Below the pieces are notes generated by a model. That model searched no databases. It was not told the DNA's origin and saw only the letters and a list, made by a program, of their open reading frames with translations. Shown here in pieces: positions 18,383 to 27,181 of a stretch of DNA of 64,000 nt; within the stretch, counting starts at the first letter, position 1; the number at the start of each line of letters is the position of its first letter. Source of the stretch: Vibrio cholerae (GTDB taxonomy: Bacteria; Actinomycetota; Actinomycetes; Actinomycetales; Micrococcaceae). Where the stretch lies: assembly GCA_009728235.1 (NCBI GenBank), contig WNZI01000010.1:24220-88219 (forward strand), given 5' to 3'. Both the position numbers and the translations under genes were made by a program.

Positions 18383-19837
18383 ATGAGTACTTCTGCCGAG
18401 CAAGCGTCCGATGCATCGACGGCCGGTGGCGAGCCGGAGCTGAAACGGGTCCTCGGGCCCAAACTGCTCCTGCTGTTCATCGTCGGGGACATCCTCGGGG
18501 CCGGCGTCTACGCCGTGACGGGGACCATGGCCGGAACGGTCGGTGGCCTCGTGTGGCTGCCGTTCCTCCTGGCGTTCGTCGTGGCGACGATGACGGCCTT
18601 CTCCTACCTCGAGCTGGTGACCCAGTACCCTCAGGCCGCAGGAGCCGCCCTCTACGCACACAAGGCCTTCGGCATCCACTTCGTCACCTTCCTGGTGGCG
18701 TTCGCCGTCGTCTGCTCCGGCATCACCAGCGCGGCGACCTCCGCGAACGTGCTCGCCCAGAACTTCTTCGGCGGGCTGGAGATCAACGGCTGGCTGGACA
18801 TGCCGGGACAGGGCGTCATCACCGCGGTGGCCCTGGGGTTCATGCTGCTGCTCGCTGCGATCAACCTCCGCGGGGTCGGGGAGAGCGTGAAGTTCAACGT
18901 GGTCCTGACCCTCGTCGAGGTAGCAGCGCTGTGCATCGTCATCGGGGTCGGCTTCTTCGTGATGGCGCAGGGCGAAGGCAACGTGGGGCAGGTCTTCGTC
19001 TTCACCGACTACCAGGACAAGGGACTGTTCCTCGCGGTCACCGCAGCCACCTCGATCGCCTTCTTCGCGATGGTGGGCTTCGAGGACTCGGTGAACATGG
19101 TGGAGGAGACCCAGAATCCCGAGCGCATCTTCCCCCGCACCATGCTCACCGGTCTCGGCATCGCGGTCGTCTGCTACATGCTGGTCGCCATCTCCGTGGT
19201 CACGGTGCTGAGCCCCACCGAGCTGGAAGGCATCCGGGAGGCGGAGGGTGCCGCGCTGCTGGAGGTGGTGCACAAGGGATCGCCCGATTTCCCCATCGAC
19301 CGGATCTTCCCGTTCCTCGCGGTCTTCGCCGTCGCGAACACCGCACTGATCAACATGCTGATGGCGAGCCGGCTGATCTACGGCATGGCGCGCCAGGACG
19401 TGCTGCCCCGACAGCTCGGCAAGGTCCTGCCGGTCCGCTGCACGCCCTGGGCGGGGATCCTCTTCTCCACCGTCCTGGCACTCGGCCTGATCCTCTACGT
19501 CACGAGTGACCCGGACAGCAACATCGTCGCCAACCTCTCGGGAACCACGGCGTTCCTGCTCCTGTGTGTCTTCACCGTGGTCAACGTCGCCTGCGTGGTC
19601 CTGCGGAGGAAGCGCGACGTCAACCGCAAGGTCTTCTTCACCTCGCCCGGCCCGCTGCCCATCGTGGCTGCCCTCCTGTGTGCCTTCCTCGCAGGTCCCT
19701 GGGTGGGACGCGATGTCGTCCAGTACCAGATCGCGGGAGGACTCATGGCGATCGGCGTGGTCCTGTGGCTCCTCACCTGGCTGATCAACCGGAGGACGAA
19801 CACGCCCGCGGGGGACCCGGCAGCCTTCGACGGCTGA
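18383..19837 (+). CDS. APC family amino acid permease
   Basis: An integral membrane transporter of 484 residues with about 12 helices. The first helix has GDILGAGVYAVTGTMAG, the APC substrate-site motif, and a later one reads FFAMVGFEDSVNMVEETQNPER, another family signature. The ATG at 18383 follows GGGGAGG by six bases. An in-frame GTG at 18227 also has a ribosome site, but the added 52 residues do not look like an APC N-terminus. Substrate specificity cannot be read. It follows the MarR gene but is separated by about 200 bases with no clear feature. Confidence 0.9.
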   Translation: MSTSAEQASDASTAGGEPELKRVLGPKLLLLFIVGDILGAGVYAVTGTMAGTVGGLVWLPFLLAFVVATMTAFSYLELVTQYPQAAGAALYAHKAFGIHFVTFLVAFAVVCSGITSAATSANVLAQNFFGGLEINGWLDMPGQGVITAVALGFMLLLAAINLRGVGESVKFNVVLTLVEVAALCIVIGVGFFVMAQGEGNVGQVFVFTDYQDKGLFLAVTAATSIAFFAMVGFEDSVNMVEETQNPERIFPRTMLTGLGIAVVCYMLVAISVVTVLSPTELEGIREAEGAALLEVVHKGSPDFPIDRIFPFLAVFAVANTALINMLMASRLIYGMARQDVLPRQLGKVLPVRCTPWAGILFSTVLALGLILYVTSDPDSNIVANLSGTTAFLLLCVFTVVNVACVVLRRKRDVNRKVFFTSPGPLPIVAALLCAFLAGPWVGRDVVQYQIAGGLMAIGVVLWLLTWLINRRTNTPAGDPAAFDG

Positions 19838-19868
19838 CCCTGGCGATGACCGGAGCTAGCATCTGACC

Positions 19869-20705
19869 ATGGAGATCCTCCGCTACGCGGCGTTCACGGA
19901 CCGGCCCGATGGCGGCAATCCGGCCGGGGTCGTCCTCGACGCCGACGGACTGACGCCGGACCGGATGCAGGCCGTAGCGGCCGAACTCGGCTACGCGGAA
20001 AGTGCGTTCATCTCGGATCGGTCCTCGGGGAGGGCCACCATCCGTTATTTCGCTCCCGAGGCGGAGATTTCCTTCTGCGGACATGCGACCATCGCCACGG
20101 CCGTGGCGCTCGCCGAACGCCACGGGCCGGGCGCCCTGGTCCTCTCGACGCCGGTCGGTCCGCTCGAGGTGCGGACGGAGTACGACGGCGGGCGCCTGCT
20201 CGCATCGCTGGTCACCGTGGAGCCCTGGGTGGAAGCAATCGACGCCGGGGCGCGGGCCCAACTCCTGCAGCACCTCCGCCTGCCCGAGAGCGCACTCGCG
20301 GAAGACCTGCCCGTTCTGCTCGCCTTCGCGGGCAACGTGCACCCCGTGGTGCCCGTCCGCGACGCCGCGGTCCTACGGGGCCTGGACTACGACTACGAAG
20401 GGCTCAAGGCGCTCATGTCCGAGCAGGGGTGGGGCGCGACGATCGCCGTCGTCCACCGCCTCGGTCCCGTCGTCTTCGAGGCCCGGAACCCGTTCCCGCC
20501 CGGCGGTGTCCGTGAGGACCCGGCGACGGGATCAGCGGCAGCATCGCTCGGCGCCTACCTGCGTGATCGCGGCGAGATCCCGATACCCGCCACCCTCACC
20601 GTTCATCAGGGGTCGGACGTGGGAAGGCCCTCCGTCATCACCGTCCGCATACCGTCGACCGGCGGAGTCACCGTCTCGGGCACTGCAGTCCGGATGAGCG
20701 CGTAG
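19869..20705 (+). CDS. PhzF family isomerase/epimerase
   Basis: A 278-residue protein with the two-lobed PhzF fold. Catalytic Glu44 is in GYAESAFI, and the family motifs GGNPAGVVL and EISFCGHATIATA are present, with EDPATGSAA near the C-terminus. PhzF of Pseudomonas isomerises a phenazine precursor. Isolated homologues like this one are usually of unknown substrate, and no phenazine genes are near. Its 3' end overlaps the convergent GNAT gene by about 100 bases. Confidence 0.9.
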   Translation: MEILRYAAFTDRPDGGNPAGVVLDADGLTPDRMQAVAAELGYAESAFISDRSSGRATIRYFAPEAEISFCGHATIATAVALAERHGPGALVLSTPVGPLEVRTEYDGGRLLASLVTVEPWVEAIDAGARAQLLQHLRLPESALAEDLPVLLAFAGNVHPVVPVRDAAVLRGLDYDYEGLKALMSEQGWGATIAVVHRLGPVVFEARNPFPPGGVREDPATGSAAASLGAYLRDRGEIPIPATLTVHQGSDVGRPSVITVRIPSTGGVTVSGTAVRMSA

Positions 20706-21274
20706 GACTCGAGATCGCGCCGCAGCCCACCGATCTCCAGGTAGCCCCGCAGCAGGCCCTCGTAGGCGAACCCTGCCCTGCGTGCCACGCTGGCGGACGC
20801 CACGTTCCACGGCTCGACATGCAGTTCCAGGCGGTGGAGGCCCGGCAGTGTCCACGCGAACGAGGAGAGGGCGTGCAGGGCGTCCGAGGCCGCCGATCGC
20901 CGCCGCGCCCCTGGAGCGACCGCGTACCCTGCCTGGGCGCGTCCGTGGGCGTAGTCCCGCAGCCACAACCCGATCATCCCGAGTGCGTGGCCGGACGAGG
21001 CGTCGGAGATGACGAACGAAAAACCCGTTCCTTCGGTGTGGCGCCCACGCTGGCGCTCGATGTACGCCATGGCACCTGCCTCGTCGCAGAAAGGGGGGAG
21101 CGTGCCGATCAGCGGGACGTAGGGATCGGTGGAGAGTTCGCGCACCATGGGGATGTCGGCGTCGTCGAACCGGCGGAGCCTGACCCGCCCGTGGGTGGGC
21201 TCGACGGCGGGCCACGGAGGGAGGGCGGGTGGCGTCGCCGGTGGGAGTGGCCCCCAGGGTCGCGACGCCGTCAC
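20606..21274 (-). CDS. GNAT family N-acetyltransferase (RimJ/RimL-like)
   Basis: A 222-residue acetyltransferase of the ribosomal-protein/small-molecule type. It shows VRLRRFDDADIPMVRELS at the N-terminus, the acetyl-CoA segment around YAVAPGARRRSAASDALH, and RLELHVEPWNVASASVARRAG, the RimJ-like C-terminal motif. The GTG at 21274 is in a GTGA overlap with the upstream GNAT stop, which fixes the start. The last 100 bases are antisense to the phzF 3' end. The substrate is unknown. Confidence 0.85.
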   Translation of the reverse strand: MTASRPWGPLPPATPPALPPWPAVEPTHGRVRLRRFDDADIPMVRELSTDPYVPLIGTLPPFCDEAGAMAYIERQRGRHTEGTGFSFVISDASSGHALGMIGLWLRDYAHGRAQAGYAVAPGARRRSAASDALHALSSFAWTLPGLHRLELHVEPWNVASASVARRAGFAYEGLLRGYLEIGGLRRDLESYALIRTAVPETVTPPVDGMRTVMTEGLPTSDP

Positions 21275-21693
21275 GGTCGGAACCCGAAGGCCGCCAACCC
21301 GAGCTCGCCGTGCGTGCTGAAGCCCATCGACCGGTAGAAGGGGTGGGATCGCGCCGCGTCCGTGGAATCCGCGGCATCGGTACTGAGCGCCAGGAACATG
21401 CATTGCCCGTAGCGTTCCTTGATCTCCCCGAGCATCGCCCGGCCTACGCCGCCTCGCTGCGCTTCGGGGTGCACCAGGATGTCCTGCAGGTAGCAGATCG
21501 ACTCCCCGTCGGAGATCGTGCGCGCAAGCCCGATGAGCCTGCCGTGAGCGTCGCGGGCCGTGATGACGAGATGGGAACCGGCGAGACTGCGCTCCAGGCG
21601 GCCGGGGTCGCGCGTGTAGGCCGTCCACCCGACGGCGTCGTACAGTGCCAGGGCTTCACTGCCGGAGGGGGGAACGTCGCTGATGGTCGTCAC
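21271..21693 (-). CDS. GNAT family N-acetyltransferase
   Basis: A compact 140-residue GNAT. The segment LVHPEAQRGGVGRAMLGEI is the acetyl-CoA pyrophosphate loop (QRGGVG), and the C-terminal HPFYRSMGFSTHGELG is the usual aromatic strand. It is translationally coupled to the following GNAT. The substrate is not predictable. Confidence 0.88.
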   Translation of the reverse strand: MTTISDVPPSGSEALALYDAVGWTAYTRDPGRLERSLAGSHLVITARDAHGRLIGLARTISDGESICYLQDILVHPEAQRGGVGRAMLGEIKERYGQCMFLALSTDAADSTDAARSHPFYRSMGFSTHGELGLAAFGFRP

Positions 21694-21774
21694 GCCCCCA
21701 CCGTAGCGCGCTGACCCCGGTGCCGACCGGATCGGCCAGACGGGGCAGTGCCGCGACGGGCGGTCCGCCGTGCC

Positions 21775-22221
21775 CTAGCGTGTGGTCTCCACCCGCCGCC
21801 CACGCACCAGGGTGGGACGCAAGGCGAAGAACTCGTCACGCCGACCCGGCGCCCAGGGCCCCTCGACGGCCTTGCCCCACAGAACCGTCAGGAGCTCCGC
21901 GTCATCGACCCGCGACGCCGGACCGTTGAACAGCAGGGTCCAGCCGTTCGAGGTCGTCCTGTCCGCGTGGTCGATCTGGAACGCGGCGTGATCCAAGGAG
22001 CTCGTGGCGATGACTCCATCGGCAGAGGTCCGGAAGTACAGGATTTCCGCCATCACGAAGTAGTTCACGGGAAAGATGTCCAGGAGCCCTTCGCGGAAGA
22101 ACCCCAGCCGGCCTGTGGTGCGTGTCGTGGCCAGGGCCCAGCACTCGGACGGGGGCAACTCGTGGGACGCGCGCAGGGACCCGGGGGAGTCCCAGTAGAC
22201 GTCCTGATTCGGTGTGGTCAT
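21775..22221 (-). CDS. pyridoxamine 5'-phosphate oxidase-fold (flavin/F420-binding) protein
   Basis: A 148-residue split-barrel protein. Recognisable stretches are GRLGFFREGLLDIFPVNYFV and GWTLLFNGPASRVDDAELL, typical of the PNPOx-like family with FMN or F420 as cofactor. The ATG at 22221 follows GAAAGGG. It diverges from the DosS-like kinase, and a DosR-type box lies 61 bases upstream of its start. Proteins of this fold belong to the mycobacterial dormancy regulon, so a redox role under low oxygen is plausible. The reaction is unknown. Confidence 0.82.
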   Translation of the reverse strand: MTTPNQDVYWDSPGSLRASHELPPSECWALATTRTTGRLGFFREGLLDIFPVNYFVMAEILYFRTSADGVIATSSLDHAAFQIDHADRTTSNGWTLLFNGPASRVDDAELLTVLWGKAVEGPWAPGRRDEFFALRPTLVRGRRVETTR

Positions 22222-22281
22222 GGGTGCAGCCCTTTCCTCGTCCTGTCCTTCCCACGGTACGGAGGAGGACGACCGACGGTC

Positions 22282-22297
22282 AGGGTCGAAAGGCCCT
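22282..22297. promoter_or_regulatory. putative DosR-like box (PNPOx/kinase divergent region)
   Basis: AGGGTCGAAAGGCCCT is an imperfect palindrome that matches the site at 24969-24984 at 13 of 16 positions and resembles the DosR half-site pattern GGGAC...GTCCC. It lies in the roughly 300-base region between the divergent flavin-fold gene and the sensor kinase. The rest of that region shows nothing else I can support. Confidence 0.6.
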
Positions 22298-22527
22298 GAT
22301 GGGGACACCCGAGGGTGCTGCAGCCGACGGCAGGGGCAGATCTGAGCTCCCGGCTCTGGGCCGGGTGTCGATAGCGTGACACTATGGGCGTGATGCCCGA
22401 GGTATCGCTCCGCGACTCCTCCGTACACGGCGTCGGATATCAGGATCTTCTCCACCGTCCACCTGAGGACCTGATCGGCCGGCAGTGGATCGTCGATCCG
22501 AGGCACACGCTATCCCGGGAGCACTCA

Positions 22528-24188
22528 GTGGCACTACCGACGGACCAGCTACCCCCGACGACCGAGAGCCCGGATCCGTTCACCGGGACATCCGCCGGGA
22601 TCGGCAGCCTGCTCGCAGCCTTCGCGGCCATGGCGGACGACATCGACCTGGACACCGTGCTCGAGCGCGTCATCACGGCGTGCTGCGAGCTGGTGGACGC
22701 ACGGTACGGCGCCCTGGGCGTCATCGGCCCGGACCAGACGCTGAGTCATTTCATCACGGTCGGGCTCGAGGACGACGAGATCAGGAGGATCGGGCTCTTT
22801 CCGGAAGGGCACGGTGTCCTCGGACTCCTGATCACCGAACCTCGCCCGTTGCGGCTCCACGACCTGCGGCGGCATGAGCATGCCGTCGGTTTTCCGTCCC
22901 ACCACCCGCAGATGTCGTCCTTCCTCGGGGTGCCGATCCGGATCCACGGCAAGGTCTTCGGGAACGTGTACCTCACCGAGAAGAACGGGGGAGGCGACTT
23001 CTCGGACACGGACGAGCAACTGCTCGTGGCGCTGGCTGCTGCAGCGGGAGTCGCCATCGAGAACTCGCGGTTGTTCGACGAATCCATCCGGCGCACCCGG
23101 TGGCTCGAGGGCGGACTCAACGCCGCCCGGGAACTCCTCGAGCAGACCGACGACGCCCGGAATGATCTCGAGCTGGTCGCGCATCACGCACTCCACGCGT
23201 CCCACAGCGACCTGAGCGTCGTTCTGCGTGACTTCGGCCATCAGCGCGGTTTCATCTGTGAGGCGGCCGACGGCGTGAACTCCGGAGCTTTCATCGGGCG
23301 ATCAGGGGTGCACAGCCCACTTCTCGATGAGCTGACGGCCATCTCACCACCGTTGCTGCTGACGCTGGCGGACATCGACCAGCTGCTGCCGGGAGCGCCA
23401 CCGGCGACCATCTCGACAGCACTGTGCACCCGACTCGCCGTAGCCGGGGAGCGTCAGTTCATCCTGTTGGGTCGCCCCGCGGAAGCCCCGCCGTTCTCGG
23501 ACGTCGACCGTGAGATGGTGCGCTCCTTCACCTCGCATGTGTCGCTTGCCCTGGAACTGCTGCGGGTCCACAGGCAGCGGGAGCAGGAGGCGGTCTTCGG
23601 TGACCGTGACCGGATTGCCCGCGACCTCCATGACCTGGTCATCCAGCGGTTGTTCGCAGCAGGGCTCAGTATCCAGAGCCTGCGCAAGTTCGTGTCAGCG
23701 CGTGAGCCACTCGACCGCATCACCACGGTCACCGCGGAGCTCGATGCCACGATCCGCGAGCTGAGGGACACCATCTACTCGTTGCGCTCGGTCCCACAGA
23801 TCACGCCGTCGTTCACCTCCAGCATCTTCGCCCTGGTGGCGGACGTGTTCGATGGTCATCCGCTCCAGCCCGTGGTGCAACTCTCCGGGCCACTGGACTC
23901 CGTCATCGAGGCGCGGTGGGCCGACCACGTGCGCGCGATCCTCCTGGAGAGCCTGTCCAACGCGGTGCGTCATGCCGACGCGGACTCGATCATGGTCTCG
24001 TTGCAGGCCCTTCCGGACCGGCTCGAGTTGACGGTCTCCGACGACGGGCGAGGGTTCGAGCGCACCGCTGCCGAGAGCGGATTGGCGAATCTGCGGCGCG
24101 CGCCGAGCTGTGCGGGGGCAACCTGACCGTCTCCAGCGCCGTTGGCGAGGGCACGGTCGTCCTGCTGAGAGTGCCTCTGGCCGCCTAG
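22528..24188 (+). CDS. DosS/DevS-like GAF sensor histidine kinase, frameshifted near the 3' end
   Basis: Cytoplasmic sensor kinase of about 553 residues with two GAF domains, a HisKA_3 dimerisation domain and an HATPase. GAF-A (LDTVLERVITACCELVDARY to AIENSRLFD) aligns well with mycobacterial DosS. His126, in SHHPQMSSFLGVP, falls at the DosS heme-ligand His149. The phospho-acceptor is His368 in RIARDLHDLVIQRLFAAG. One missing base near 24093-24096 breaks the last G-box; the restored end is AELCGGNLTVSSAVGEGT. The GTG at 22528 has GGGAG upstream; an ATG at 22384 is an alternative. It is convergent with the response regulator, its likely partner. Confidence 0.9.
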
Positions 24189-24829
24189 CGGACCTCGGAT
24201 CCGGGGGGTCGGGAGATGTAGACAGCGGCCTGGGTGCGGCGCTGGAAGCCGAGCTTCGACAGGAGTGAGGACACGTAGTTCTTGACGGTCTTCTCGGCCA
24301 GGAAGAGTTCGACGCCGATCTCGCGGTTGGTCAGACCGCCGCCGATCAGAGCGAGAACCTTCTTCTCCTGCGTCGTCAGGCCTGCCAGGCGCAGGTCCTC
24401 AGCAGGCTCCTCCCTCAGGCCGGCGATGATGCGTTCCCTCATCCCGGGCTCGAACAGAGACTCACCCGCGGCAGCCCGACGGGCTTTCCCTACGAGATCC
24501 GACCCCAGGATCTCCTTCAGGATGTACCCGGAAGCACCGGCGAGCACTGCGCCGCGCACCGCCTGGTCGTCGTCGTAGCTGGTCAGGATGACGCATGACA
24601 GGGTCGGGTCGATCGAGCGCACGTCCCTGCACACTTCGATACCGGTGCCGTCCGGCAACCTCGCATCCAGGATGGAGATGTCCGGGGAGAGCGCGGGGAT
24701 CCGGCGCGTCGCCTCCTCGGCGGACCCGGACTCACCGACGATCACGCATCCCTCGGCCTCGAGCAGTTCCCGCAAGCCCCGTCGCACCAGCTCATGGTCA
24801 TCGAGGAGGAACACCGTCACATCCTTCAT
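24185..24829 (-). CDS. DosR/DevR-like NarL-family response regulator
   Basis: A 214-residue two-domain regulator. The receiver has the acidic pocket LLDDHE (10-13), phospho-acceptor Asp55 (SILDARLPDGTGIE) and GASGYILKE. The C-terminal LuxR-type HTH reads GLTNREIGVELFLAEKTVKNYVSSLLSKLG and then RRTQAA, a long near-match to DosR of Mycobacterium, including the DosR-specific AEKTVKNYVS recognition helix region. It should bind the boxes at 24945 and 24970 in its own divergent promoter and the one at 22282. Its stop overlaps the kinase stop tail to tail. Confidence 0.92.
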   Translation of the reverse strand: MKDVTVFLLDDHELVRRGLRELLEAEGCVIVGESGSAEEATRRIPALSPDISILDARLPDGTGIEVCRDVRSIDPTLSCVILTSYDDDQAVRGAVLAGASGYILKEILGSDLVGKARRAAAGESLFEPGMRERIIAGLREEPAEDLRLAGLTTQEKKVLALIGGGLTNREIGVELFLAEKTVKNYVSSLLSKLGFQRRTQAAVYISRPPGSEVR

Positions 24830-24944
24830 CCGTTGACCATCCTCATCGACCGCATCCGCATCTCTCCGTTTCTCCTGACATGTGGCCCGAACGAGGGCTG
24901 ATCACACCGACCATCAGCATGAACCCTCCGGCAGCTCCGCGGCA

Positions 24945-24958
24945 GGGCCTTACGTCCC
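24945..24958. promoter_or_regulatory. putative DosR-like box, distal site of the stress-protein promoter
   Basis: GGGCCTTACGTCCC fits the DosR core layout (GGGxCTTxxGTCCC). It lies in the divergent region between the response regulator and the first universal stress protein, 25 bases from the centre of the next box. Confidence 0.6.
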
Positions 24959-24969
24959 GGTTGCAGGTC

Positions 24970-24983
24970 GGGCCGTTAGGCCC
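24970..24983. promoter_or_regulatory. putative DosR-like box, proximal site of the stress-protein promoter
   Basis: GGGCCGTTAGGCCC is a palindrome 67 bases before the first universal stress protein. It closely matches the box at 22282. Tandem boxes are common in mycobacterial DosR promoters. Confidence 0.65.
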
Positions 24984-25049
24984 TACTGGTCGCGGGCGGA
25001 AGACGGAACCATCGGGTAAGAGCACTTCTCCTCCGAGCGAAGGATCATC

Positions 25050-25538
25050 ATGGAAACAGTCCCAGCATCCCAACGGGTCATCGTCGTGGGCGTGGATGGT
25101 TCCGCCTCGTCGGTCGCCGCCCTGCAGCTTGCTGCTCGCATGGTCCCCCTCATGGGCGATGTCCTCCACGCCGTGTCGGTGTGGCAGTACCCCGTGGTGT
25201 TCGGCATCTACACGCCGATGGATTGGAACTACGAGGAACTCGCGGGCAAGGCCCTCGACCAGGCCCTGTCCGACGCCTTCCCCGACGGCGTCCCCTGCAG
25301 GATCGAGCCCCGCGTCGTCCATGGTTCGCCCGCCGAGACCCTGATCGAACAGAGCAGCAGCGCGTCGCTGGTCGTGGTCGGCTCGCGGGGACACGGAGGG
25401 TTCAGTGGCCTGCTGCTCGGTTCGGTCAGTTCGGCGGTGGCGGAACGGTCGGCCTGTCCCGTCCTGGTCTCCCACGGTGCCCCGGAGCATCCGGGGGGTC
25501 AGATCATCGACCTGCCGGCGGTCGGAGTCTCGGCGTGA
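25050..25538 (+). CDS. universal stress protein (single UspA domain)
   Basis: A 162-residue UspA-fold protein. The nucleotide-binding site is present: VVGVDGS at the N-terminus and G-2x-G-9x-GS as GSRGHGGFSGLLLGSVS near residue 112. ATP-binding Usp proteins of this kind are the hallmark of dormancy and hypoxia regulons in actinobacteria. The last codons overlap the next Usp gene as GTGA. Two DosR-like boxes precede it. Confidence 0.92.
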   Translation: METVPASQRVIVVGVDGSASSVAALQLAARMVPLMGDVLHAVSVWQYPVVFGIYTPMDWNYEELAGKALDQALSDAFPDGVPCRIEPRVVHGSPAETLIEQSSSASLVVVGSRGHGGFSGLLLGSVSSAVAERSACPVLVSHGAPEHPGGQIIDLPAVGVSA

Positions 25539-26395
25539 GCGCGGGCGGCAACGTCGAAGCGCCGGTGGTCCGGGAGAAACCGGTCGTCGTCGGCTATGAC
25601 GGATCGGACGGCTCCCGGCGCGCGGTCCTGTGGGCGGCCCATCACGCTGCGAAGGGGGGCGTTGCACTCGTGGTCGTGCACTGCTGGGTATGGCCGTTCT
25701 TCACCGAGAATCTGGGCCCCGTGGCCGATGTCAGGGACAGCGGCCTGCAGCGCGCCGCCGAACGGACCGCAGCTGAAGGACTCGACCTCGCCAAAGGTGC
25801 CGAGCCCGACGTCCAGGTCAGCGTGCGCCTGATCACCGGGTTCCCTTCGGAAGTACTGACCAGGCTCTCGGTCGAGGCGTCGTTGCTCGTCACCGGGACC
25901 CGCGGTCTCGGAGGCTTCGCCGGCCTGCTGGTCGGTTCGGTGAGTCTCCACCTGGCAGCAGCGGCATCCTGCCCCGTCGCGGTGGTGCGGGTGGACCGCC
26001 CGGAGGACGGGGACGTCCTGGTCGCCGTCGACGGATCCCCGGAGAGTGACCGCGCCGTGGTCGCCGCGGCCGCTCTGGCGAAGACGCTGCACGCGCCCCT
26101 GCGCGTCCTCCACGTCAGGCCCTACAGCCGCCACACCCTGACCCGGCTGCCCGACCCGGAGCACGACCCGGTGATCCAGCGGGCACTGAACCTCCTCCCG
26201 GCGGACACCGACCTGACCGTCATCGAGGATTCCTTCGCCGAACCCTCCGTCCCCGGGGTGATCGTGCACCACGCCCGGAGCGCCGCGTGCGTGGTGCTCG
26301 GTGCGAAGGGAACCAATACGCTCGGCGCCCGGCTCGGCTCTGCGGTCCACGCAGTGCTGCACCACGCCGAGGGCAATGTGCTCATCGTCCGCTGA
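25535..26395 (+). CDS. tandem-domain universal stress protein
   Basis: A 286-residue protein with two UspA domains in a row. Domain 1 (about 10-148) has VVGYDGSDGS and an intact ATP loop, GTRGLGGFAGLLVGSVS. Domain 2 (about 155-286) begins VLVAVDGSPESDRAVV, and its loop is altered (GAKGTNTLGARLGSAV), close to but not identical with the consensus. The GTG at 25535 is in a GTGA overlap with the upstream gene, so the two are coupled and share regulation from the DosR-like boxes. Confidence 0.92.
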   Translation: MSAGGNVEAPVVREKPVVVGYDGSDGSRRAVLWAAHHAAKGGVALVVVHCWVWPFFTENLGPVADVRDSGLQRAAERTAAEGLDLAKGAEPDVQVSVRLITGFPSEVLTRLSVEASLLVTGTRGLGGFAGLLVGSVSLHLAAAASCPVAVVRVDRPEDGDVLVAVDGSPESDRAVVAAAALAKTLHAPLRVLHVRPYSRHTLTRLPDPEHDPVIQRALNLLPADTDLTVIEDSFAEPSVPGVIVHHARSAACVVLGAKGTNTLGARLGSAVHAVLHHAEGNVLIVR

Positions 26396-26416
26396 CCCCG
26401 ATAGGAAGGCCCCGCC

Positions 26417-26650
26417 ATGACCAGCATCAGCGCTCTCTGGACCTCACTCGACACGACAGTCCAGCAATGGCTCCTACAGAATCCCGGGACGATGGTCCTG
26501 CCCCGGACCTATGCCAACCGGGTCGAAGCAGCGGGGGTGTCCCTGCACCTCGACGAGCACGGGGAGTACTGGCTCTCGCCGGAGGAGATGGACTTCCTCA
26601 GGATGCAGAGGGGACACGTGCCGGCACCGGTCGGGGAGGAGAGGCCGTAG
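26417..26650 (+). CDS. small hypothetical protein of the stress operon
   Basis: A 77-residue protein 21 bases after the tandem Usp gene, with GGAAGG as ribosome site. It has no membrane segment or cysteine. The sequence (TYANRVEAAGVSLHLDEHGE to LSPEEMDFLRMQRG) looks like a folded small domain but matches no family I know. Co-transcription with the Usp genes suggests a role in the low-oxygen or stationary-phase response. Confidence 0.65.
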   Translation: MTSISALWTSLDTTVQQWLLQNPGTMVLPRTYANRVEAAGVSLHLDEHGEYWLSPEEMDFLRMQRGHVPAPVGEERP

Positions 26651-26666
26651 GGCGGGCCATGGTTCC

Positions 26667-27161
26667 TCATGTGCCGGCGATGGGGGCGGTCAGGGCCTGC
26701 GTGGCTGCGATGAGGTCCGTCGGCGCCAGCTCGATGTCGAGTCCGCGCCGACCGCCGGACACGAAGACCGTCGCGTGCAGCAGGACCGTCTCGTCGATGA
26801 TGACGCCAGACCGCTGACGCTGCCCGAGGGGCGAGATCCCTCCGAGGACGTAACCCGAGCGGCGTTCGGCGACGGCCGGATCGGCCATCGCCGCCCTGCG
26901 CTTCCCGAGCGCGGAAGCGAGTGCCTTGAGGTCCAGCGATCCACTGACCGGTACGACGGCGACCACGACGGTCCCATCGACGCTCGCCATGAGTGTCTTG
27001 AAGACCCGCTCCGGTTCGACGCCTAGTGCTGTCGCAGCTTCCAGACCGAAGGAGGACACTCCGTCGTCGTGCGGGTAGGGGCGAAGGACGAAAGGTACAC
27101 GGGCAGCCGTCAGCGCTGCCACCGCGGGTGTACCCACAGAGCCGGTGATCTTCCTGGCCAT
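26667..27161 (-). CDS. ybaK: Cys-tRNA(Pro)/Cys-tRNA(Cys) deacylase, YbaK/EbsC family
   Basis: A 164-residue trans-editing enzyme of the YbaK class, which hydrolyses Cys mis-loaded on tRNA-Pro. Family sequence: TPAVAALTAARVPFVLRPY, then VFKTLMASVDGT, VVPVSGSLDLKALASALGKR and SGYVLGGISPLGQR. The C-terminus carries the TVFVSGGRRGLDIELAP stretch seen in the family. Convergent with the stress operon. Confidence 0.9.
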   Translation of the reverse strand: MARKITGSVGTPAVAALTAARVPFVLRPYPHDDGVSSFGLEAATALGVEPERVFKTLMASVDGTVVVAVVPVSGSLDLKALASALGKRRAAMADPAVAERRSGYVLGGISPLGQRQRSGVIIDETVLLHATVFVSGGRRGLDIELAPTDLIAATQALTAPIAGT

Positions 27162-27181
27162 GCTCTGCCTCCTCTGTGCTG

